A stretch of DNA of 64,000 nucleotides from Rhodocyclaceae bacterium. Its GTDB lineage: Bacteria > Pseudomonadota > Gammaproteobacteria > Burkholderiales > Rhodocyclaceae. The position numbers and the translations under genes are program-made. The DNA is taken from contig JAHDYG010000002.1 in the NCBI GenBank assembly GCA_023383815.1, positions 186,001 to 250,000 of the forward strand, in the 5' to 3' direction. The notes beneath the pieces were generated by a model that was not told the origin of the DNA, ran no database searches, and saw only the letters and a list, made by a program, of their open reading frames with translations. Numbering within the stretch: the stretch's first letter is position 1; every line of letters begins with the position of its first letter. This document shows, piece after piece, positions 8,319 to 16,975 of this stretch.

Positions 8319-10328
8319 TTGCTGTTTCGTGTGGCGGTGATGACGGTTCTTCTGGCAACGCTTGCGGGTTGTGGAACCCTGCCGCTCGAAGGTTCGGCGG
8401 CCCATCTGGTGGCGCCTGAGCCGGTCTCCGGGGTGCCACCGCAGCCCGTGCAGCGAAGCCTGGAGCCTGCGCGACCGAAGCCGGTGGAGCCCGAGGAAAC
8501 CTATAGCGTGGTCGTACATCGGGTTCCGGTCCGTGACCTCCTGTTTGCGCTGTTCCGCGATGCACGCGTCGAAGCCGATCTCGATCCGGGCATTGAAGGC
8601 GAGATCAGCCTCAATGCGATGGATCAGACGCTCGCGACCCTGCTCGAACGAATTGCCCGTCAGGCCCGGCTGAGCTACGAGTGGTCCGGAAAGCACGTCG
8701 CGGTGCGTCCTGATTCACCGCATTTGCGCCACTACCGGGTCGACTACGTCAACATTCGACGGGTCACTTCGGGACGCATGAGGGTGCGATCCACCGTCGG
8801 ATCGACCGGAACCGTCGTCGGTGGGGCCGGGGCTGGTGCGGAGTCCAGCGAATCCGCGTTCGACATCGACCAGGCCTCGACGAATGAGTTCTGGGATGCG
8901 CTTGCGGCGCATCTGTCCGCCCTTCTCGCGGGGGGTGCGGAGGATCCGTCCGGGGTGATCATCCACCGCGAGACCGGGCTCGTGAGCGTGCGCGCGACGG
9001 CACGCCAGCACCAGGAGGTGCGGCTCTTTCTAGACGACGTTCTCGACAGCGCTCAGCGGCAGGTCCTGATCGAGGCGACGATCGTCGAGATCGAACTCAA
9101 TGATGACTACCAGGCTGGCGTCGACTGGGGGCAGTTTGGTGAATCCCAGCGCGGAAACACGACCATTCACCAGGATCTGCTCGGGAGCGATCTGGCTGTT
9201 CCACCCGCGTTCCGGTTCAAGGGGGTGATCTGGGACAGTGCGATCGGTTCGATCTCGGCGACCGTCCGGGCGTTGAGCAAGTTCGGCGACACGCGCGTGC
9301 TGTCGAGTCCACGCCTGATGGTCCTCAACAATCAGAGCGCGGTGCTCAAGGTTGTCGACGAACTCGTGTACTTCGAGATCGAGAGCAATTTCATCCCAGG
9401 TACTGCGACCACGCCGGCCCGGACCGAATATTCGAGTGCGATTCGCACGGCACCCGTCGGCCTTGTGATGTCCGTTACACCGCAGATCAGCGCTGGCGAA
9501 GTGGTTTCGCTCAACGTTCGCCCGTCCGTGTCGCGGGTCATCGGATACCGGTCCGATCCGATCGTCAAGCTGCTGGGCATGCAGGACGGCGTCGAGAACC
9601 TGATTCCGGAGATCCAGGTCCGCGAGATGGAGTCCATCCTGCGCATTCCCAGCGGGCAGACGGTCGTGCTCGGCGGGCTCATGCAGGACGATGTCCGAAA
9701 CCGGACGTCGGGTTTGCCCGGTGCGGCACGCGTGCCGCTCGTTGGCAACCTGTTCTCACATCGCAGCGACCAGGTGCGCAAATCGGAACTCGTCGTCTTC
9801 CTGCGCCCGGTGGTGATCCGGCACGCAGGACTGGATGGCGACTTCGCGCACTATCGGCGCTACCTGCCTCAGCCCGGTGAGGCGTTGAACCGGCGCGAAG
9901 GAATGTACCCGCTCGCAAGTGACGCCCTGCAGGAGCACGATCCGGGAGAGATCGCTGCGCTGAACGTGCCGCGGACGATCGCATCGGCCGAGGGGCTGGT
10001 CGATGAGGCAAGCCTGCGCAGGATGGCAAGAGAGGAGCCAGAGCGCGGCGATGCGCATTTCCAGATCGGAAACCTGCATGCGAGCCAGCGGCGCTGGCCC
10101 GATGCTCAGCAAGCGTGGTATGAAGCGGTTCTGCGCGCTCCTGACAACCCCGACTACCTGTTCAATCTCGCGGTGAGCCTCGAGCATCTCGGTCAGCGCC
10201 ATGCTGCACGGGAGTACTACCGGAAGGCTGTCGATCGCGCTGCACATCATCCGGCAGGGTTTGCGATCGACCAAGCCGAGGGCCGGATCGCGGCTTTGGA
10301 GAGAAAGGGAGGCGGGAATGAGCGCTGA
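8319..10328 (+). CDS. MshL-like secretin lipoprotein fused to C-terminal TPRs
   Basis: A 669-residue outer-membrane secretin. A signal with lipobox L-A-G-C (about residues 15-18) is followed by an N-terminal secretin domain (about 60-150). The secretin core (about 245-510) has L-I-E-A-T-I-V-E-I, L-S-S-P-R-L-M-V-L-N-N-Q, V-V-L-G-G-L-M-Q-D and the closing V-P-L-V-G-N-L-F. Residues about 570-660 form TPR-like repeats (F-Q-I-G-N-L-H, L-F-N-L-A-V-S-L-E-H-L-G). In MSHA operons the TPR protein MshN is separate, so this looks like an mshL-mshN fusion. The start is TTG 8319 (GAGGT 8 bases upstream) or ATG 8340. It overlaps the ATPase gene by 11 bases. Confidence 0.88.
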   Translation: MLFRVAVMTVLLATLAGCGTLPLEGSAAHLVAPEPVSGVPPQPVQRSLEPARPKPVEPEETYSVVVHRVPVRDLLFALFRDARVEADLDPGIEGEISLNAMDQTLATLLERIARQARLSYEWSGKHVAVRPDSPHLRHYRVDYVNIRRVTSGRMRVRSTVGSTGTVVGGAGAGAESSESAFDIDQASTNEFWDALAAHLSALLAGGAEDPSGVIIHRETGLVSVRATARQHQEVRLFLDDVLDSAQRQVLIEATIVEIELNDDYQAGVDWGQFGESQRGNTTIHQDLLGSDLAVPPAFRFKGVIWDSAIGSISATVRALSKFGDTRVLSSPRLMVLNNQSAVLKVVDELVYFEIESNFIPGTATTPARTEYSSAIRTAPVGLVMSVTPQISAGEVVSLNVRPSVSRVIGYRSDPIVKLLGMQDGVENLIPEIQVREMESILRIPSGQTVVLGGLMQDDVRNRTSGLPGAARVPLVGNLFSHRSDQVRKSELVVFLRPVVIRHAGLDGDFAHYRRYLPQPGEALNRREGMYPLASDALQEHDPGEIAALNVPRTIASAEGLVDEASLRRMAREEPERGDAHFQIGNLHASQRRWPDAQQAWYEAVLRAPDNPDYLFNLAVSLEHLGQRHAAREYYRKAVDRAAHHPAGFAIDQAEGRIAALERKGGGNER

Positions 10329-12024
10329 CCGATCGCGCCAGCTGCTCGGGGAGTTCCTGATCGCAAAAGGCGTCATCAGTTCGGATCAGCTGCGGATCGC
10401 ACTGGTCGAGCAAAGGCGCTCTGGAGAGCGCCTGGGAAGACTTCTGCTCCGACTGGGGTTCTGTACCGAAGCGACGATGAATGAGGCGCTCGGGGAAAAC
10501 CTGTCCGAGCAGAGCGTGGATCTCTCGCGGTCGGTCTTCGATGAAGCTGCGCTCAAGCTCGTACCCCAGGATACGGCACGGCGTCTGAGGACCTTTCCGC
10601 TGGCCTATGACCCGCAACGGCGCAGCCTCGTGCTGGCCATGTCCGATCCGAAGAACATCGTTGCACTCGATCAGGTCCGTGCGCAGGTCGGCCGTGAGAT
10701 CGAGCTTCAGCCCGTACTTGCAGGGGAGTCCGAAATCATTCGCTGCATCGACCAGTCGTACGGGTTCGAGCTGTCGATCGACGGCATCCTCAATGAGATC
10801 GAGACCGGCGAGATCGACGACCGGAGCCTGCACGCCGGACTTGATGGCTACAGCCACCCCTTGGTCCGACTGATCGATGCGCTGCTCGCGGACGCTGTGC
10901 GACGAGATGCCTCGGACATCCACTTCGAGCCCGAGCAGGGCTTCCTGCGCATCCGTTACCGGATCGACGGTGTATTGCGCCAGATCCGCAGTCTGCACAA
11001 ATTGTGCTGGACTCCGATGGTGGTTCGTCTGAAGGTCATGAGCGGGATGAACATCGCAGAGATGCGTGCACCACAGGACGGCCGGATCTCGCTCACGCTC
11101 TCCGGGCGGGATATCGATTTCCGTGTCGCGTCCCAACCCACCGTGCACGGCGAGAATTTCGTACTTCGCATCCTCGATCGCCACCGGGGTGTCGTGCCTC
11201 TGGAGCGCCTCAATCTGCACGCGGACGATCTTCATCAGCTGCGGCGGATGCTTGCACGCCCGAATGGAATCATTCTTGTCACAGGGCCCACCGGATCTGG
11301 CAAGACGACGACCCTGTATTCGATACTCAACCAGATCAACACCGAGAGCGTGAACATCATGACGCTCGAGGATCCGGTCGAATACCCGATGCCGAGGATT
11401 CGACAAAGTTCGCTCAACGAGGCTGCGCGGATGGATTTTGCGAGCGGAATCCGCTCGATGATGCGTCAGGACCCGGACGTGATCCTGGTCGGAGAGATCC
11501 GTGACTCCGATACCGCCGGGATGGCGTTTCGCGCAGCGATGACGGGTCACCAGGTGTATTCCACACTGCACGCCAATTCGGCGATCGGCGCGATTCCCAG
11601 GCTTCTCGACATCGGCGTGTCGGCGGAGATCATGGCCGGGAACCTCATCGGGATCGTCGCTCAGAGGCTCGTACGCCGGCTCTGCGGGAAGTGCCGGGAG
11701 CCCTATGTGGCGGACGCGCACGAATGCCGGCTGCTTGCGGTTGCGCCAGGGGCGCCGCCGCCGCTCATCCACCGTGCGACCGGATGTGAGGAATGCGGAC
11801 TGCAGGGCTACCGGGGGCGGGTTGCAGTCATGGAGCTGCTGAAGATCGATGCCGATCTCGACGAGCTGATTGCCTGCCGTGCGACCCTGCGGGAGTTCCG
11901 GAACGCTGCGCTTGCGAAGGGGTTTCGCTCGCTCGCCGACGATGCGGTGCGACGCGTGCTGGAAGGGCAGACCTCGATCGACGAGGCGGTTCGTGTCGTC
12001 GACCTCAGTGACCGGATCAACTGA
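10318..12024 (+). CDS. MshE/GspE-type secretion or pilus extension ATPase
   Basis: A 568-residue type II/IV secretion ATPase of the inner-membrane motor. The N-terminus (about residues 5-60) has two consecutive motifs, L-G-E-F-L-I-A-K-G...L-R-I-A-L-V-E-Q and R-L-G-R-L-L-L-R-L-G...M-N-E-A-L. This matches the MshEN domain known to bind cyclic di-GMP. The catalytic domain has Walker A G-P-T-G-S-G-K-T (323-330), an Asp box with D-P-V-E-Y-P, Walker B I-L-V-G-E-I-R-D and a His box. A C-x2-C ... C-x2-C pair near residue 460-505 is the zinc site of GspE proteins. It is coupled to the secretin gene and followed by the platform gene. Confidence 0.93.
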   Translation: MSADRSRQLLGEFLIAKGVISSDQLRIALVEQRRSGERLGRLLLRLGFCTEATMNEALGENLSEQSVDLSRSVFDEAALKLVPQDTARRLRTFPLAYDPQRRSLVLAMSDPKNIVALDQVRAQVGREIELQPVLAGESEIIRCIDQSYGFELSIDGILNEIETGEIDDRSLHAGLDGYSHPLVRLIDALLADAVRRDASDIHFEPEQGFLRIRYRIDGVLRQIRSLHKLCWTPMVVRLKVMSGMNIAEMRAPQDGRISLTLSGRDIDFRVASQPTVHGENFVLRILDRHRGVVPLERLNLHADDLHQLRRMLARPNGIILVTGPTGSGKTTTLYSILNQINTESVNIMTLEDPVEYPMPRIRQSSLNEAARMDFASGIRSMMRQDPDVILVGEIRDSDTAGMAFRAAMTGHQVYSTLHANSAIGAIPRLLDIGVSAEIMAGNLIGIVAQRLVRRLCGKCREPYVADAHECRLLAVAPGAPPPLIHRATGCEECGLQGYRGRVAVMELLKIDADLDELIACRATLREFRNAALAKGFRSLADDAVRRVLEGQTSIDEAVRVVDLSDRIN

Positions 12025-12030
12025 GCACCC

Positions 12031-13236
12031 ATGGCGCACTTCCGCTACTGCGCGATCGATGCGACCGGAAGACGGCTCCGTGGGCGACTGCAGGCCGCCA
12101 ATCTGCGGGATCTGGAGTTGCGCCTCGCGAGAATGGATCTCGATCTGATCGACTTTCGCATCCAGGGGGACGGTGCATTCGGTCGTGGCGGGAAGTCGAT
12201 GTCGCGGCGGGATCTGATCCATTTCTGTTTTCAGTTGCAGCAGCTGAGCGCGGCAGGGGTGCCTCTGCTCGAAGGTTTGGCGGACATTCGGGATACGTCG
12301 GATCAGCCGCGCCTGCGAACCGTGGTGGCAGATCTGATCGAGAGCATCGAGTCGGGCAAGGTTCTGTCCGAGGCGATGGGGAGACATCCAGCTCTCTTCG
12401 ACGAGGTCTTCGTGAACCTGGTTCGGGCCGGTGAATGCAGCGGGCAGTTGCCGACCGTGTTCGCGCATCTGACCCAGGCGCTCAAGTCGCAGGATGAACT
12501 GATCGCGCAAAGCCGCAGGATCCTGACCTATCCGGGCCTGGTTGCTCTGGTGGTGACGGGCGTGACGTATTTTCTGGCGACCTGGCTCGTACCGCAGTTG
12601 ATCCCGTTCATCCACGAGATGGGCGGGGTCGTTCCGTGGTACACGCGCGCATTGATCGCCGGGTCCCGGATCATTCTCGACTACTCCTTGCCGATTGCCG
12701 GCGTGCCGGTCGTAGCGGTGGCCGGAGTTCTGGCTCTTGCGCGGTCCAGCCGGTCGGTGCGCCGAGCGCTTGATCGTGCCAAGCTCAGTGCGTGGCTTGT
12801 CGGGCCGATCCTGCGCAATCTCCTTCTGTCGCGCTTTGCGAGTGCGTTCGCGCTCATGTACGCGTCGGGCATCACGGTGCTCGATGGGCTGCGTCTGATC
12901 GAGAAGGCGATGGGCAATCTCGTCATGGAGGAGGGGATCGAACGCGCCTGGAGGCGGATTTCCAACGGCGAACGGATCAGCGATGCCTTTGCGTCGGAGG
13001 ATCTCTTTCCGCCCCTCGTGTTGCGCATGATCCGCGTCGGTGAGGCGACCGGTCAGCTCGACGTGGCCTTGGGCAACGTCAGCGATTTCTACACGAGGGA
13101 AGTGCACGAAGCGATCGATCGCATACAGGCAGTCCTGCCCGTGATCATGACGATCGTGTTGGGAGCCATGATCGGAATGGTGATGCTTGCCGTGCTCGGG
13201 CCGCTCTACGACACGATTGGCGGGTTGCAGCCATGA
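12031..13236 (+). CDS. MshG/GspF-type inner-membrane platform protein
   Basis: A 401-residue protein with the duplicated GspF fold. The first half contains F-C-F-Q-L-Q-Q-L-S-A-A-G-V-P-L-L-E-G-L and the second half F-A-S-A-F-A-L-M-Y-A-S-G-I-T-V-L-D-G-L, the paired motifs of the family. Hydrophobic helices lie near residues 170-190, 210-235 and 370-395. It forms the membrane base on which the ATPase acts during pilin assembly. It begins 6 bases after the ATPase stop and its stop overlaps the next gene in an ATGA, so it belongs to the same operon. Confidence 0.93.
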   Translation: MAHFRYCAIDATGRRLRGRLQAANLRDLELRLARMDLDLIDFRIQGDGAFGRGGKSMSRRDLIHFCFQLQQLSAAGVPLLEGLADIRDTSDQPRLRTVVADLIESIESGKVLSEAMGRHPALFDEVFVNLVRAGECSGQLPTVFAHLTQALKSQDELIAQSRRILTYPGLVALVVTGVTYFLATWLVPQLIPFIHEMGGVVPWYTRALIAGSRIILDYSLPIAGVPVVAVAGVLALARSSRSVRRALDRAKLSAWLVGPILRNLLLSRFASAFALMYASGITVLDGLRLIEKAMGNLVMEEGIERAWRRISNGERISDAFASEDLFPPLVLRMIRVGEATGQLDVALGNVSDFYTREVHEAIDRIQAVLPVIMTIVLGAMIGMVMLAVLGPLYDTIGGLQP

Positions 13237-14831
13237 GGCTGGCGGGCATGCGTGGCGCTTCGCAGCGGATCCTGTTGCTTCTCCGCGAGGACGGGCTCGA
13301 GGCCTGGGCGCGACGTGGTTCCGTGCTCGTGCTCATGGACTCGTTCCAGGTCCATGATCCAGACGCGCTGGAGCGCTTTGGCCGGTTTGCCGACGCGAAT
13401 CGCGGCGTTCCGGCACTGGCCATGGCCGACCTGGCAGAGGAGGACTTTCAGTGCGCGACAGTGCCCCATGTTCGAGGGCGGGAGCGCGCTGCGATGGTGA
13501 CACGCAATCTTCAGCGGCTCTACCGCGCCACGCCATACCGGCGCTGCGACGTACTGGGTCGTGAGGCGGAAGGTCGTCGCGACGACGTCGTCCTGTACAG
13601 CGCGATCATTCGCCCGGAGTTGGCGGATCCATGGCTCAAGACCGCCGCGCGCCATCTGCTGCCATTGTGCGGGCTGTACAGCCCAGCGCACCTGGCCGGG
13701 TCAGTGGCAGGACGACTCGCACCGGACGCTGTCCACGTGCTTCTCGTATGCAAGCAGAAGTCGGGCTTGCGGCAGATCCTTCTGCACAACGGGCAACTGC
13801 GCTTCAGTCGCCTCGCGGTCGCACGCGACCCTGACCCTCTTGTGCAGGCGCGCGTGCTGGCAACCGAGATCGAGCGCGTGCGCAGCTATCTGCTGAACGA
13901 CCGGATGCTTGCTCGAGAATCCCTGCTCGAGGTCTTGATCCTGGCCGATTCGCCAGTGCTTGGCGCGCTCGACGAACTGCCTGGGTCCGAGTCCCTGCGC
14001 TACACCCTGATCGAACCGGAGTCGGCCTATGCTGCAGCGGGCCTCGGACCGATCGAGGGTGTGGCGTGCGCAGACGTCCTGTTTCTGGATGCGCTCGGAC
14101 AGGCCGCGCCAGGTGGCTATCCGCTTGCTCCCTGCGATCTGCGCAACTGGAATCTTCTTCGTGCCCGCAGGGCGATGTTCGCGGCGGGCGCAATGATCGG
14201 CCTGGCTGGTACGCTTGCAGCGTCCGGCGAGGTGATCGAACGAGATCTGCTGCAGAAGGAGGCTGTTCCGCTCGTCGCGCTGGTTTCCTCGCTCGACGCC
14301 CAGATGCAGGCCGTCCGAGCGGCGATTCCCGAGACGCGGGTGCCACCCGAGGTCATGCGCTCGGTCGTCGAGATCCAGCAGCGCGTCGAACGCAATGCTC
14401 CTTCGGTGGAAGGCATGCTCGTCGCACTGGCGCGCGCGTTGGACCGCTTTCCGATGGTCGAGCTGAAACGCCTGGAGTGGCGAGCGCGGGTTCCGGAATC
14501 CGGAGGGAACGATGTCGACCTCGTGTTTTCCGGCCCGCCCCCCGATGGCTCCGGAGCGCCAGCTTGGTTCGGGCTGGAGGCACCGGTCGAATCCGTGCTG
14601 AGGATCGAGGCGCGGGTGAGCGGGCAGGATGCCGACCTGCGACGCAGCGTGAGCACGGTGCGAGCGTTTGCCGATCTGCTCGCGACTGGCTCGGGAGTCA
14701 GTGTGCTCCGTCTCGAAGAGCCCCTGGAACTCGCCTCAGCGAGGAGTCTGCGTATCGAGCACACCGCCCATCCTGCCGAGCGGGGCCGGTTTGCGATCGT
14801 GATCCGCCATGTTCCGGAGGTGGTGCAATGA
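13233..14831 (+). CDS. PilM-PilN-like (MshI/GspL-like) fusion protein
   Basis: A 532-residue protein that I place by architecture and context. Residues 1-300 resemble the actin-like PilM/MshI/GspL cytoplasmic domain in size and in the S-G-L-R-Q-I-L-L and L-R-F-S-R-L-A strand patterns. However, the usual N-terminal phosphate loop G-x-D-x-G-S is absent. One membrane helix (about 310-330, M-F-A-A-G-A-M-I-G) leads into a coiled region and an alpha/beta domain like periplasmic PilN (about 340-530). In most type IV pili PilM and PilN are separate. It overlaps genes on both sides by ATGA junctions. An ATG at 13248 is an alternative start. Confidence 0.7.
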   Translation: MRLAGMRGASQRILLLLREDGLEAWARRGSVLVLMDSFQVHDPDALERFGRFADANRGVPALAMADLAEEDFQCATVPHVRGRERAAMVTRNLQRLYRATPYRRCDVLGREAEGRRDDVVLYSAIIRPELADPWLKTAARHLLPLCGLYSPAHLAGSVAGRLAPDAVHVLLVCKQKSGLRQILLHNGQLRFSRLAVARDPDPLVQARVLATEIERVRSYLLNDRMLARESLLEVLILADSPVLGALDELPGSESLRYTLIEPESAYAAAGLGPIEGVACADVLFLDALGQAAPGGYPLAPCDLRNWNLLRARRAMFAAGAMIGLAGTLAASGEVIERDLLQKEAVPLVALVSSLDAQMQAVRAAIPETRVPPEVMRSVVEIQQRVERNAPSVEGMLVALARALDRFPMVELKRLEWRARVPESGGNDVDLVFSGPPPDGSGAPAWFGLEAPVESVLRIEARVSGQDADLRRSVSTVRAFADLLATGSGVSVLRLEEPLELASARSLRIEHTAHPAERGRFAIVIRHVPEVVQ

Positions 14832-15466
14832 GCGAACCGTCACCGCCTTCTGCGCTTCTTGCCTTGCGCGCCCCCATTCTGGTGCTGGTGCTCGCGGGAT
14901 TTGCGTCCGGCGGAGGATGGTTTGCCAGTCACTCGTTGCGGGTCGACGCCAGTGATGAGCTTGACAGGCTGCGTGCCGCCGTGACGCGCACACGCGATGA
15001 GCTGGCTCGCGCACAAGCAGGGGCGCAAGCCCATTCAGGATATGCCGTGCGCTTCGAGAACCTCGGCGAGCGGGGTCTTCTGGCCGGAGAGGATCGTCTC
15101 GGGTGGGTCGAGCAGATGCAGGATTTCGGGCTCATGCCGGGACTCGATCGGCTGCAGTACGAGCTTGCGCCACGACGTACCATCGATCTGGCGCCGCTTT
15201 ACGATCTGGGGCCGTACAGCCTCACGGCTACGGGCATCGAACTGAATGTGGACCTGCTGCATGAAGGTGATCTGATGGCGCTGTTCGAGATGCTGCGTGT
15301 GCGCCACGGTGGTCTTGTGATGCCACAACAGTGCACGATGGAACGACTTGCGGCATCAGGGGCCATGTTGAGGCTGAGCCCCCGCATCGCCCTTCATTGC
15401 CGATTGGTCTGGCTTGCCATTGGAGCGCCGGAAGATGCTGGAAGGGTGGGGCACGATGCGCGCTGA
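14828..15466 (+). CDS. PilO/MshJ-like assembly subcomplex protein
   Basis: A 212-residue bitopic protein: an N-terminal membrane helix (about residues 12-32), a coiled-coil stretch rich in Leu, Arg and Ala (about 40-65), and a periplasmic domain. The layout is that of PilO or MshJ, which dimerises with PilN on the periplasmic side of the machine. Sequence motifs alone would not identify it; position right after the PilM-PilN-like fusion and before the PilP-like gene does. The start overlaps the upstream stop (ATGA) and the end overlaps the next gene by 11 bases. Confidence 0.62.
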   Translation: MSEPSPPSALLALRAPILVLVLAGFASGGGWFASHSLRVDASDELDRLRAAVTRTRDELARAQAGAQAHSGYAVRFENLGERGLLAGEDRLGWVEQMQDFGLMPGLDRLQYELAPRRTIDLAPLYDLGPYSLTATGIELNVDLLHEGDLMALFEMLRVRHGGLVMPQQCTMERLAASGAMLRLSPRIALHCRLVWLAIGAPEDAGRVGHDAR

Positions 15467-15944
15467 CCGTTCCGGGCTGCTCGTGCTGTGGCTCCTGCTG
15501 GTGCAGGCGGACATGGCATGCGGCGAGATGATCCTTGGGCGACTGTTCCTGTCACCCGAGGAGCGGATGCAACTCGAGGCCCAGCGTCATGCCGGTGATG
15601 TCTTTGGGCCGGATCTGGTCGATGAAGCGCAGGCGGCTGGACCGGCTGACTCGCCGGTGCCGTCAGATCCAGTGATCGTGAATGGGTACGTTGCACGATC
15701 GGGGCGCCTGGGGACGGTCTGGCTGAATGCTCGAATGAGGCATGGGCCGCGAACCGGTGAGCGCGCGTTTGATGCCGTGCTCGAGGGGAGTACGCGATTG
15801 CGAATGCGTCTGGCGGACGGCAGCACGATCGGAGTGCGCGTCGGTCAGTCGGTCGATCTCTACACCGGCAAGATCGTCGATGTGCTGGAGCGAGCGCATG
15901 GTCCTGCTGTTGGCGCAGGGTCTGGCGCTCCGGAAGTACCATGA
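15456..15944 (+). CDS. PilP/MshK-like periplasmic protein
   Basis: A 162-residue protein with a signal-like hydrophobic N-terminus (residues 6-18). It then has I-L-G-R-L-F-L-S-P-E-E-R-M-Q-L-E, a motif I associate with small proteins of type IV pilus and MSHA clusters in betaproteobacteria. The C-terminal half is a beta-rich domain with V-N-G-Y-V-A-R-S-G-R-L-G-T-V-W-L-N and L-R-M-R-L-A-D-G-S-T-I-G-V-R-V-G-Q, similar to the domain by which PilP/GspC contact the secretin. It probably bridges inner-membrane complex and secretin. An in-frame ATG at 15435 is an alternative start. Confidence 0.6.
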   Translation: MRADRSGLLVLWLLLVQADMACGEMILGRLFLSPEERMQLEAQRHAGDVFGPDLVDEAQAAGPADSPVPSDPVIVNGYVARSGRLGTVWLNARMRHGPRTGERAFDAVLEGSTRLRMRLADGSTIGVRVGQSVDLYTGKIVDVLERAHGPAVGAGSGAPEVP

Positions 15945-16975
15945 GATCCCGGTCCCCATGCCGCCAGGGCGGGCTCGTGCTCGTTGCGTTCGTCGCGTTC
16001 CTGTTGGTCGCGGTCGGGGGCGTGCACGTTTCGGCCTTCAGTCTCCAGAAGGCGCGAATGAGCCGGGAGCGGACGACGATGGTGGCGCTTGCCGAAGCCC
16101 GAGAGGCGCTTGTCGCCTGGAGTGTCAGCCATCCCGAGCACCCGGGGATGCTGCCGTATCCCGACCGGGGAAACGACGGCAACTATGATGGCAACAGTGA
16201 TTGTGTGACCGCGGCACCGACCCCGGAGCAACTGCTCGGCCGTCTGCCCTGGCTCGGTCAGACCAATCCCTGTCCGTTTCCGCATTCCGGGCTGATGACT
16301 GCGCTGCGCGACGGCAGTGGTCAAGTGCTGTGGATGGCCGTGTCGCGCAACCTCGTCTATGTGGCTCCGGGCGCTTACCCGGAGATTCATCTTGCGCTGC
16401 GCGACGTTCCTGCCGCCGCGCCATGGATGCGGGTCGTCGATGGTCGTGGAGGCACGCTGGCTTCGCGCGTGGCTGTGGTCCTGATTGCGCCGGAAGGGGT
16501 AACGGGCTCGCAGGCGCGGGTGGGCGGCGCGCCCGCAGTGGCAAGCTATCTCGACCCGCTTGCCCCCCATGACCACGCCGACAACCGTGATCCGACCTTC
16601 ATCGCAGCCGTGCCGCAGGAAGGCTTCAACGACCGGATCGTGTACCTGACGATCGAAGACTGGATCCGCCTTCTGCTTCCAAGAGTCATCTTCGAGGTGC
16701 GTCGCACCCTGGAGGGCTATCGCAGGGTGCATGGGGCCTATCCAGAGTTTGCCTCCCCCGGCGGGGACGGTGTGTGCGCGACAGGAACTCTGGACGGCTT
16801 CCTGCCGCTCTCCGACGGAGACTGTGGGGCCGGCAATGCGCTCGGAGGGTTTCTACCGCCAGGTCAGGTAGGCCGGTGGCTGTTGTCCTGGGGGCCGGAT
16901 CTCGGCTATCGACGAGACACCCCAGAACGGGCGATCCTCGACATCGACGGAGTCAGCCATGTCATCACACCCTGA
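15941..16975 (+). CDS. Divergent PilX/MshP-like minor pseudopilin
   Basis: A 344-residue protein with a short basic leader R-Q-G-G (residues 8-11) before a hydrophobic helix (L12 to about 33). It looks like a prepilin without the usual Phe+1 and Glu+5. Residues about 50-90 carry A-R-E-A-L-V-A-W...L-P-Y-P-D...D-G followed by G-R-L-P-W, the same module as in the next gene (I-R-E-A-L-I-G-F...L-P-C-P-D...D-G...G-R-L-P-W). I infer a large minor pseudopilin, possibly at the fibre tip, where Glu+5 is often missing (as in GspK). It overlaps its neighbours at both ends. Confidence 0.6.
   Translation: MRSRSPCRQGGLVLVAFVAFLLVAVGGVHVSAFSLQKARMSRERTTMVALAEAREALVAWSVSHPEHPGMLPYPDRGNDGNYDGNSDCVTAAPTPEQLLGRLPWLGQTNPCPFPHSGLMTALRDGSGQVLWMAVSRNLVYVAPGAYPEIHLALRDVPAAAPWMRVVDGRGGTLASRVAVVLIAPEGVTGSQARVGGAPAVASYLDPLAPHDHADNRDPTFIAAVPQEGFNDRIVYLTIEDWIRLLLPRVIFEVRRTLEGYRRVHGAYPEFASPGGDGVCATGTLDGFLPLSDGDCGAGNALGGFLPPGQVGRWLLSWGPDLGYRRDTPERAILDIDGVSHVITP

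Noticed and set aside
10162-13107. A 981-codon open frame on the minus strand across the ATPase and platform genes
   Set aside because: It is a shadow of two well-supported pilus genes, with Arg/His/Gln-rich composition and no recognisable motif.
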